A stretch of DNA of 64,000 bases from an uncultured Holophagaceae bacterium (GTDB lineage Bacteria > Acidobacteriota > Holophagae > Holophagales > Holophagaceae): the NCBI GenBank assembly GCA_903913215.1, contig CAIWKE010000010.1:116265-180264 (forward strand). Reading direction: 5' to 3'. Positions 55,706 through 62,649 of this stretch are shown here, piece by piece (within the stretch, counting starts at the first letter, position 1; each line of letters starts with the position of its first letter). Position numbers and translations under genes: made by a program. Below the pieces are notes generated by a model. It did no database searches and was not told the origin of the DNA. It worked only from the letters and a program-made list of their open reading frames with translations.

Positions 55706-57658
55706 TCATGGTGAAACTTCCTTATCACCGAACCGGTGCATAGGAAGCACCACACGAGATGGCAATTTTTGAGTCCTGAAGACGGTATGGGTGGCCTTCC
55801 GGAAGTCTTCCACCTTGGCCTCCATGATGTTGTCCATGAAGACCTGCGGATTCCGGTCAAAGAGTGGGAACCAGGAACTCTGGATCTGGACCATGATCCG
55901 GTGCCCTTTCTTGAAGGTGTGAAACGCATCGGGCATTTTGAAGGTCACGCGAGTCGGTTTACCTGGTTCGAAGGCCTCCGGCTTTTCTAGGCTATTGCGA
56001 TACTTCCCTCGCAGGATGTCCCCACGTACGAGTTGCTGAAATGCCTCCATTCGCCCTGGCTTGCGCTCGTACATAGGGTTGGTCCCATCGGGCCAAACAT
56101 CGATAACTTTCACCACCCAATCCGCGTCCGTGCCCGTGGTAGACACCCAGAGGTCAACCTGGATTGCCCCCGCAAGCGTCTCGTTTTCGACCAATGGAGA
56201 TGTTTTGTAGACCAACACATCCGGGCGAGTCGAGGCGAACCACTGGTTGGCAACAGGGTAATCCTCACCGTACTCGAATAGCGGATCTGGATAATGCGGT
56301 ACCGGGTGGCTTGGGTCGCTGACGAAATCATCCTGACCATTCGAGTCCTGTGGTGTTTCCACGCGGAGGGTGCCCCTTGACTGGACATAAAACGATCGTG
56401 TTTGTGCACCTTTAGGAGGCCATTCGCCGATGGACCGCCACTGGTTGGCCCCTGTTTCGAACATCATCGCCTTTGGAAGTGCTACGGGTGTTCCTGTTTT
56501 TAGATGCTCTAGCAAGAAGGGAAACAAGGTTTCTTTTTGAAACCTTGCGGCTAAGTTCTCGCCGAAATTTATCGATCCCAATCGCCGATCGCCGTCCACA
56601 ACTCCTGAATTGAACTCATCCAGCATCCACCCACCATGGGTCCAAGGCCCCATCACGAGGTGAACCGGTGAATTCCCTGTTCCATTCAGGGCCTTGAATG
56701 CCCGAAAGGTACCGAAAAGGTCCTCAGAGTCGAACCAGCCGCCTAGGACAATGGTGGGTACCTTTGTCTCCCTCAGGTGTTTGGCTAGACCCTTCGCTTC
56801 CCAAAAGGAGTCGTAGTGAGGGTGGGTCCTGAGATCGCGCCAAGAAGTCGTTCCGTCCATCTTGGCGATATTTGCCGCGTTCGTGAGCGTGCCCAGTTGA
56901 AGGAACCAGTGATAAGCATCAGAAGAACCGGGATCTACACCCTCTGACTTTCCCGTGGTCTTCGTGTCTGACCGCATGTAGTTGTTCAGCCAAGTGAACG
57001 CATGGACCAGGTGGAGCGCACCGTTATGACGAAAATCATCACCTTGGACCGCATCCATCATGGGAGCTTGGACAATCGCCACCTTAACTGCCGGGTGCGG
57101 ATTTACCAACCCACAGGCTGCATAAAATCCGAGGTAAGAAAGCCCCATGAGTCCCACGCTGCCGTTGTTTTCGGGAACGTGCTCCAGCACCCATTGCACG
57201 GTGTCCCAGCAATCCGTAACTTCATCCACGGCCTTTGAGTCTCGGTCGGACCGAATAGGACGCATTTCCACAAAGGAACCAGCATCAGATGAGTGGTAGC
57301 GACCACGGACATCCTGCTGGACAAAGATGAAGCCTTCCTTTGTCAACGGCTCTCGACCAAAAAATCCAAGATTTTCCGGTAGTTTGTCGCTCCCATAGAG
57401 TTGGCCTGAAGATCCATAGGGCGTTCGCGCAAGGATGAACGGCAAGGGCTTGCTGCGGTCCTTTGGGCTGTAGATGACCGTGTACAGTTTCTTCCCGTCC
57501 CGCATGGGAACCATGGCTTCAGTCTTGGTGTAGTTGGATTGGTTCCATGCTAACCGGGATTCCTTTGGCGAAAGTTGGGTAGGTGACGGGGCCTGAGCCA
57601 AAGCCTGAATTGAGATGGCTGAAATGATCCCGAACGAAATCATTTGAATGGCTGACAT
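55706..57658 (-). CDS. Exported CocE/NonD-type hydrolase (X-Pro dipeptidyl-peptidase-like)
   Basis: 650 aa. Signal peptide at residues 1-22 (MSAIQMISFGIISAISIQAL). Alpha/beta-hydrolase domain of the S15 type: FVQQDVRGRYHSS, nucleophile Ser174 in GLMGLSYLG, and the catalytic His probably in MGPWTHGGW. The C-terminal 220 residues form the jelly-roll domain typical of S15/CocE enzymes. Substrates in the family are X-Pro peptides, cocaine-like esters or glutaryl amides; peptides seem likely here because of the neighbours. The ATG at 57658 follows GAGGTAACC. Confidence 0.9.
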   Translation of the reverse strand: MSAIQMISFGIISAISIQALAQAPSPTQLSPKESRLAWNQSNYTKTEAMVPMRDGKKLYTVIYSPKDRSKPLPFILARTPYGSSGQLYGSDKLPENLGFFGREPLTKEGFIFVQQDVRGRYHSSDAGSFVEMRPIRSDRDSKAVDEVTDCWDTVQWVLEHVPENNGSVGLMGLSYLGFYAACGLVNPHPAVKVAIVQAPMMDAVQGDDFRHNGALHLVHAFTWLNNYMRSDTKTTGKSEGVDPGSSDAYHWFLQLGTLTNAANIAKMDGTTSWRDLRTHPHYDSFWEAKGLAKHLRETKVPTIVLGGWFDSEDLFGTFRAFKALNGTGNSPVHLVMGPWTHGGWMLDEFNSGVVDGDRRLGSINFGENLAARFQKETLFPFLLEHLKTGTPVALPKAMMFETGANQWRSIGEWPPKGAQTRSFYVQSRGTLRVETPQDSNGQDDFVSDPSHPVPHYPDPLFEYGEDYPVANQWFASTRPDVLVYKTSPLVENETLAGAIQVDLWVSTTGTDADWVVKVIDVWPDGTNPMYERKPGRMEAFQQLVRGDILRGKYRNSLEKPEAFEPGKPTRVTFKMPDAFHTFKKGHRIMVQIQSSWFPLFDRNPQVFMDNIMEAKVEDFRKATHTVFRTQKLPSRVVLPMHRFGDKEVSP

Positions 57659-57765
57659 GGTTACCTCAGAAGAATTCTGGCCGTCATCAGGTATGAATAC
57701 CGGTAAGCCTGCTGATTGGAATGGACCGAAAGAAGCTGGATTACTGGCCCGTTCGGGCAGATTGC

Positions 57766-58326
57766 CTAGGTCGAGTCTGTCCCCGTTTTCAGGGCCTGAA
57801 CCAGTTTCCAGACACACCAACCGGTCATGACTGTCACGACCGCCAGGGCAAGCAAGCTTGCCAACCCGATCGGCAGAAGAAGATCTAAAAAGGGGTCCTG
57901 CCGCTGTAAATCGCGAATTCCCATCCCTGTAAGGATGGAGAGGTTCCACCCTTCGATAGCCAGGATCCCCCCCAGGAGGCGGAGTTCTCGGCGGATTCGA
58001 TCCTGGCGCGACTCCGGGTCGCTGAAAACCTCAGGGCTGAAGGCATCGGCCCGCGCCACGAAATAGTAGCGGTTTGCGACTTCACCTAGGAAGTCCCAGC
58101 CCGCGTCCTTGAAGAGACCGAGATATTCATCACGTTGCCTGCCACGCAGCATCTGGTAATCCAGACGATACCTATTGAGCCTGGGTTCGACTTTTGTAAA
58201 GGTGAACCGAAATAGCCCTGGTCTGGATAGGTGCCAACCCTGTTGCGCCAGCGCCTCCAACCAGGCTTCCTGTTCCTGATCTTCGTAGGCAAGGAATAAC
58301 CGCCAAATCGATTTTGTTCGGGTCAT
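57766..58326 (-). CDS. DUF2812 membrane protein
   Basis: 186 aa. The N-terminal soluble part has the DUF2812 pattern (EAWLEALAQQGWHLSRPG, FTKVEPRLNRYRLDY, GRQRDEYLGLFKDAGWDF). Two membrane helices follow near residues 115-130 and 150-175. DUF2812 genes are often found beside PadR regulators, as here: the ATG lies 2 nt after the padR stop. The role is unknown, possibly a membrane-bound modulator of the regulator. Confidence 0.85.
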   Translation of the reverse strand: MTRTKSIWRLFLAYEDQEQEAWLEALAQQGWHLSRPGLFRFTFTKVEPRLNRYRLDYQMLRGRQRDEYLGLFKDAGWDFLGEVANRYYFVARADAFSPEVFSDPESRQDRIRRELRLLGGILAIEGWNLSILTGMGIRDLQRQDPFLDLLLPIGLASLLALAVVTVMTGWCVWKLVQALKTGTDST

Positions 58327-58328
58327 CA

Positions 58329-58697
58329 CTACCCCATGCGTCCAAGGGCCTTCCGGCCTATTTGCGCGATCGATTCCAGGCGTTGGGTCTCTGCTTCGAG
58401 GAGGGCTCTCCCGTGGTCTGTGAGCATGAAGACCTTTCGCCGTTCGGTGCCATCCTTGGGCTCTCCTGCCGGAGAAATGAGACCCCGCTCCTGAAGGGTG
58501 GCCAATGCACCATATAGGGTGCCTGGGCCCAATTTCACTCGATCTCCGGTCACCTCGGCAGCCCACTGCATGATCGCGTAGCCGTGCCGTGGCTCTGCCA
58601 ATGCAGCCAGAATGCAGAAGGTAGGCTCTGTGAGTGGTGGATTTAGTTCAGGACCAAGAAATGGACGAATCATCTGGCTCACTGGGATGGGGTTCAT
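58329..58697 (-). CDS. PadR-family transcriptional regulator
   Basis: 122 aa. Winged helix with LTEPTFCILAALAEPRHGYA, LGPGTLYGALATLQERGLIS and the basic wing ERRKVFMLTDHG, followed by a short C-terminal dimerisation helix, i.e. the small PadR-s2 type. PadR proteins are repressors that respond to small molecules. The gene is preceded by a sigma-70-like promoter with two palindromes and leads the run DUF2812, CocE-type hydrolase, S10 carboxypeptidase, small protein, DUF885, amidohydrolase. The start could also be an internal ATG eight codons later. Confidence 0.9.
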   Translation of the reverse strand: MNPIPVSQMIRPFLGPELNPPLTEPTFCILAALAEPRHGYAIMQWAAEVTGDRVKLGPGTLYGALATLQERGLISPAGEPKDGTERRKVFMLTDHGRALLEAETQRLESIAQIGRKALGRMG

Positions 58698-58706
58698 AAG
58701 TCGACT

Positions 58707-58754
58707 ATCGGTATACCGCCTACCGTAGTATCGGCTACCGATGTAACCTGTCAA
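58707..58754 (-). promoter_or_regulatory. PadR promoter with two palindromic operators
   Basis: On the minus strand: -35 TTGACA (58754-58749), 16-nt spacer, -10-like GATACT (58732-58727). Palindrome ATCGG-TAG-CCGAT (58742-58730) fills most of the spacer and touches the -10 box. Palindrome CGGTATACCG (58718-58709) covers the likely start of transcription. Their centres are about 22 bp apart, two helical turns, so two dimers could bind the same face. Confidence 0.7.
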
Positions 58755-59476
58755 CCATGAATCCCATGCCCTTTCCGAGGGGCTGGAATCCAATGTGTGG
58801 TCCCCAAAGCGGCGCAAGGCTATCTGCCTACAACTCCATGTGGCTGAAATGATGCCGCTGAATGAAGCAAGTTGTTGAGCCTTCCCACCTGACCAGAGAT
58901 TGCTCCGTCGGCGGGGGTTCAGTGGTCTTTCTACCCCTGCCTGCCCTTCCCTTGCAAGAACGCCCGCGTGTGGCTCACAGGGTCGTAACATCCCCCACGC
59001 TGTCTGGCATGCACTCCGGGCGAGTGGTAAATCGACCCTATGCCATAGGTCATGGATCCGAACTCCTTAGGTTTTGACGAAATCCAGAACCACCCTGTAT
59101 CTGGCCTGAAAACCCCTGCTTCAAGAGTCCCACGCCGATGCCCCTCGCCTATGCCCCGCCGGAGGAGGAAGCGCCTCCGTCATGGCATCGGCTACGCGGG
59201 GCCCGGAGGAGTGACCGTCTCACCTAGGCGCTACTGACGCTGCGGGCTGGTAGTCCACTCCACGCCACCTAACGGACCCCCTTCCCATGCGGGGGGGTCC
59301 GATAGGTGACGACAGGCAGGGACGGAATCAAGGAGGTTGCACCTCCATCAAGCGCCCAAAGGAGGGAGAAGGCCCTCCAGGTTCTGACAGACAGGGGAGC
59401 GCCGGGGACGCCAAGGGCACCTCCGAGGGGCGGTTGGAGCGAATGCCAATCCCATGTTCCACCAGGAGAACAATGC
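58755..59476. other. Region without confident gene, rich in inverted repeats
   Basis: No convincing coding frame. A nested structure lies at 59134-59192: GCCGATGCC (59134-59142) pairs with GGCATCGGC (59184-59192) and encloses CGGAGG (59160-59165) pairing with CCTCCG (59174-59179). A second strong inverted repeat follows at 59266-59308. This could be a structured RNA or transfer-origin DNA. An AGGAG for the gene at 59477 ends the region. Confidence 0.5.
59266..59308. repeat. Inverted repeat, 16-bp arms with one mismatch
   Basis: CACCTAACGGACCCCC (59266-59281) pairs with GGGGGTCCGATAGGTG (59293-59308), one A-A mismatch, 11-nt loop. No T-run follows. A candidate for protein binding or a transfer origin of the mobilizable island. 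Confidence 0.6.
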
Positions 59477-59761
59477 ATGACGAAAACCGAGATCGCCGAA
59501 CAACTCACACGGTTCAAGCTCCTTGGCCTGCTGATCGGAGGCCTGATCCATGAACCCGAAGATCGGGAACGCAATCTATTCGCACTGGAGCGGCTCTGTG
59601 GCCGACCTCTGCGGGAATTTCTGGCCGAGGCGGACCCTGACGAGGATCCCGCCGTTTACTGGCAGGCACTCCAGGCGCTGGAAGCCTTGAGGGAGGACCA
59701 GATCTGGATCACCCGGTTTCACTCAGGGCAACCCCTTCCGATCGTGGCGAGGTGGGCATGA
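59477..59761 (+). CDS. Small protein of unknown function, island gene
   Basis: 94 aa, soluble-looking, with an acidic middle (LAEADPDEDPAVYWQALQAL). I recognise no family. AGGAG lies 8 nt before the ATG at 59477. It overlaps the next gene by 4 nt, so the two form a coupled pair upstream of the mobilization genes. Confidence 0.65.
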   Translation: MTKTEIAEQLTRFKLLGLLIGGLIHEPEDRERNLFALERLCGRPLREFLAEADPDEDPAVYWQALQALEALREDQIWITRFHSGQPLPIVARWA

Positions 59762-60060
59762 TGAACGGTAAACAAGCCCGAATTTACTTCCAGGTTTACC
59801 GGGCGTTGGTCGGTGCCGCGTTTGTTCAAAGCACAGGGAGGGAAAGGTCGTATGCCCTCCTTCGTGCCTGGGCCTATTACGCAACGCCATTGACCAGCCT
59901 CCTCTGGGTGGAGGATGCGGATCCATTGGCAGTCGAGATCGCCCATCAATTGGTCGGTTGGTTACTTTGGTTTCGGGACCTCGAAGACCCTGAAGTGTAT
60001 TTCCGCTCCATGATGCCCAAGGAAAGTACGCGTCAAAGTGTGAAGCAGAACCAGGCCTGA
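59758..60060 (+). CDS. Small protein of unknown function, island gene
   Basis: 100 aa with many aromatic residues (ARIYFQVYRALVGAAF, RSYALLRAWAYYATPLTSLL, LVGWLLWFRDLEDPEVYF). The hydrophobic segments are short and amphipathic rather than clear membrane helices. GAGGTGGGC stands just before ATGATG. No family recognised. It probably works with the coupled protein at 59477. Confidence 0.65.
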   Translation: MMNGKQARIYFQVYRALVGAAFVQSTGRERSYALLRAWAYYATPLTSLLWVEDADPLAVEIAHQLVGWLLWFRDLEDPEVYFRSMMPKESTRQSVKQNQA

Positions 60061-60286
60061 TCGCGCCGACAGCCACGGTTTGGGTGGTCAGAGAAGTGGG
60101 GAGCCATGAGCGAGATCTCTTGGCTCCCTTCTTCTATGAGCAATTTTCGATCTGGATTGACACTTCCTCAATTCCGGCATGGCGTCATGCAAACTCTGCC
60201 ACTTCTCAAAAACCCAGCATTGATCGGCATCTAGCTAGGCCAGATCATTATTGTGTTCGGCGAGTTCTTTCCCAACAGCAAGTCGT

Positions 60287-60325
60287 GTTCCCGTCATGCG
60301 CCCTTCGGTGGCGCATGACGGGAAC
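60287..60325. repeat. Perfect 16-bp inverted repeat, oriT candidate
   Basis: GTTCCCGTCATGCGCC (60287-60302) and GGCGCATGACGGGAAC (60310-60325) are perfectly complementary around CTTCGGT. It lies in the 382-nt gap before mobC (60061-60442), which otherwise shows no gene. There is no T-run on either side, which argues against a terminator. Long inverted repeats just upstream of mobC/relaxase genes are typical of transfer origins. The nick site cannot be placed from sequence alone. Confidence 0.6.
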
Positions 60326-60442
60326 CCACTTGCCAGGGCCAGCCCTGGACCCCTCGCAGTGGCTCCTCGCTGTGCTCGTCCTGCCCCTGCTCGCCACACG
60401 CCGAGGCTTCCTCTGACTCCATTGCTCCATCCGGTGATCCTG

Positions 60443-60916
60443 ATGACTCCGATCGACCCAAAGACGTCCCGCCCCCCATGCCTCATGAACCTAGCTCGTG
60501 GCGGGCTCTGCTTGAATCCATCGACCGAAATCCATCCCGTCCATGGTCCGCTGTGTCGTCTCCACCTCTACCATGAGCGCCGGAGTCTTGGGGCGCGGTC
60601 AAGTTTGCAGATTCGAGTCGACAATCAAGATCTTGAGGCATTGGATCGCCTTGCAGAAGCCCACAACCTGACTAGGTCAGATGCCGTCAGGCGGTTGCTG
60701 AGGGGGCGCTCAATGCCGAAGACAAAAGTCGATGCGGACACCTATCTCGAACTTCGGCGGATCGGAAACAACATCAACCAGATTGCCCACAGATGCAATG
60801 GCGGGTTTGATCCAGCGAAAGTCGAAATCCTGTACCACCTGGATAGGTTGTCGGAGTTGCTGGAAGGTGTGACCCGCAGCCTGTGTTTAGGCACGCCAAC
60901 ACAGGGGGCGTCATGA
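60443..60916 (+). CDS. mobC: MobC-like relaxosome accessory protein
   Basis: 157 aa if begun at the ATG 60443; another ATG at 60485 is possible and neither has a clear ribosome binding site. A ribbon-helix-helix DNA-binding part (SSLQIRVDNQDLEALDRLAE, LTRSDAVRRLLRG) is followed by the MobC signature YLELRRIGNNINQIAHRCNG. It should bind oriT and help the relaxase nick. The N-terminal 50 residues are unusual, with several cysteines and histidines (CLNPSTEIHPVHGPLCRLHL). It overlaps the relaxase gene by 4 nt. Confidence 0.85.
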   Translation: MTPIDPKTSRPPCLMNLARGGLCLNPSTEIHPVHGPLCRLHLYHERRSLGARSSLQIRVDNQDLEALDRLAEAHNLTRSDAVRRLLRGRSMPKTKVDADTYLELRRIGNNINQIAHRCNGGFDPAKVEILYHLDRLSELLEGVTRSLCLGTPTQGAS

Positions 60917-62040
60917 TCGGCAAAACCATTCATGGCCAATCCTTCGGATCCCTGTGTCGCTATGTGATTCGGCCTGGTGCGGTTTACCTCGGGGGAAACT
61001 GCCTTGGCCGAACTGCGGAGGAACTCACGGAGGAGTTCCGGCTTTTGCAGACGCTTAGACCTGGGTTGAAGAAGCCAGTCGTTCATCTGATTGGGGCCCT
61101 CGCACCGGGTGAATCGATGGCCGACGCAGAAATGTATGAGTTGGCCGTCCAACTTCTTGATGCGCAGGGCTATTCAAAATCTCTGACCAGCATCTGGAGG
61201 CACCTGGACGGAAGCACTCACCATTTCCACATCATTTCAAGTCAGGTCGACCTCGATGGCAACGCCATCAATCAGTCCTTCGAACGGTTCAGGATGAAGC
61301 GCTCCTGCCGGAGCCTGGAGAAGAAATTCGGGTTGAAGGTCGTCTCCAATATCCATGATCCCGAAAGGCCCCTGCCACCGTTGCCCGTTATTGAGAACGA
61401 TGGCCTGGATGTGGAGTTGCCATCCGTCACAACGATCGTGAAAGAGGCTTTCAGCGAAATCATTCGCGCAACACTTTCTGGCTGCAAGACATTCTCTGAC
61501 CTAGCCAGGGGGCTGCACGAGAAAGGTATGGCCATGGTCCCGCAGGTACACAGCGGGTCTGGTCAGTTGTACGGATTGGGATTCCGAATGGAGTCTGGCC
61601 CCCTTCAGGGGACCTACTTGCCAGGAAGCAAGATCCCAGGCGGCTTCTCCCCAGCCAAGCTGATAAGCAGGCACGGCATCTCCTTCGATTTCGGGCGAGA
61701 TATGCCAGTTCTCCTCGACCCCAAACCGGTTGCCATCGCCATCAAGAACGAACCACAGGTCCAACCGAAACCACGACGGAAGAAAAAAGGAGAAATGCAA
61801 CATGCCCGACATCAACGCAGGAACCCCCGATCAGAGCCCGCGACAGATTTTTGCCCTTGGGTCCCCAGAGGGTGGGAACAATCCACCTCCCAAACCTCTG
61901 GGGGAGCGCAGTCGCCCCGTGGATTGGCGTCAGATTTTCTGGGGCGCAATCGCGGCTGGGCTTCCCCGAGTGCCTTTGCTGGACAACCCTTACCTCCCTT
62001 ATTTGGATCAGGCCACGGGTGGGTGGCGAGGCCTCGTTGA
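60913..62040 (+). CDS. mobA: Relaxase/mobilization nuclease (MobA/VirD2 type)
   Basis: 375 aa in the open frame. N-terminal relaxase domain: possible nicking Tyr17 (LCRYVIRPG), and the metal-binding histidine motif STHHFHIISSQVD with HxH at 104-106, preceded by IWRHLDG. It would nick oriT and lead the DNA strand to a recipient through another element's secretion system. From about residue 297 the frame overlaps the next gene for 239 nt and becomes Pro/Ser/Gly-rich and unlike a natural C-terminus, so the functional protein may have been shorter and the original stop lost. Confidence 0.87.
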   Translation: MIGKTIHGQSFGSLCRYVIRPGAVYLGGNCLGRTAEELTEEFRLLQTLRPGLKKPVVHLIGALAPGESMADAEMYELAVQLLDAQGYSKSLTSIWRHLDGSTHHFHIISSQVDLDGNAINQSFERFRMKRSCRSLEKKFGLKVVSNIHDPERPLPPLPVIENDGLDVELPSVTTIVKEAFSEIIRATLSGCKTFSDLARGLHEKGMAMVPQVHSGSGQLYGLGFRMESGPLQGTYLPGSKIPGGFSPAKLISRHGISFDFGRDMPVLLDPKPVAIAIKNEPQVQPKPRRKKKGEMQHARHQRRNPRSEPATDFCPWVPRGWEQSTSQTSGGAQSPRGLASDFLGRNRGWASPSAFAGQPLPPLFGSGHGWVARPR

Positions 62041-62467
62041 AAAGTACTACAGCCCCAAGCGAAAGTTCACTGGCACCCAGAACGCCAACGGATCTTGGGT
62101 GCTAACACCCCAAGAGGAGGAGCGTAAACACGCTATAGACACGGCGAACCACCTCCTTCTTCCGCCGCCTGACTACTTCAATGGCCCATCCGGGATGACT
62201 TATTTCTGCTTTTTGGAGATGGGGTACTCGCCTGCTCCAGACTGGGCCTTAGTCCACCGCCGGGAAGGTGGTATCTCCATCCGGGAAGACCTCTTACTTC
62301 GTAGGCCCGATGCAGAGACGACGATGGAAACCACGGTCATTGGGCCGCTGTTCCAATTGCACTCCAGTGAAATCAGACTCTGGGAAGGCGTCGCGATGCA
62401 CCAACACCGTGCATTTGTTGTAGAGCAATCTGAACACTCACAAGCATCAGACACCTTTAAACTTTAA
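61802..62467 (+). CDS. Island protein of unknown function downstream of the relaxase
   Basis: 221 aa. Begins MPDINAGTPDQSPRQIFALG, has a moderately hydrophobic stretch (DWRQIFWGAIAAGLPRVPLL, about residues 41-60) and a C-terminal half with GMTYFCFLEMGYSPAPDW. AAGGAG lies upstream of the ATG at about 9 nt. It overlaps the open frame of the relaxase by 239 nt in another frame; its own composition looks more protein-like there. No family recognised. No gene or notable element was seen in the next 180 nt. Confidence 0.7.
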   Translation: MPDINAGTPDQSPRQIFALGSPEGGNNPPPKPLGERSRPVDWRQIFWGAIAAGLPRVPLLDNPYLPYLDQATGGWRGLVEKYYSPKRKFTGTQNANGSWVLTPQEEERKHAIDTANHLLLPPPDYFNGPSGMTYFCFLEMGYSPAPDWALVHRREGGISIREDLLLRRPDAETTMETTVIGPLFQLHSSEIRLWEGVAMHQHRAFVVEQSEHSQASDTFKL

Positions 62468-62649
62468 TTGGACGTGAAATTGTCATCAGGCAATTAGGGT
62501 GTACCAATTGGACCAACAGGACTTCCAGAAGGCCGCAGCGGAGGGCACCCCCTTGGGCACCGTCGCATTTACTGAGTCCAATCAGATGTTGGCACTGTGA
62601 CCTATGGCTTCTGCCGTCTGACATCGCCGAAACAGCGAACCACCCACCC

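Noticed and set aside
58862..59237. Short plus-strand open frames after padR
   Set aside because: No ribosome binding sites, odd composition, and they run through the inverted repeats.
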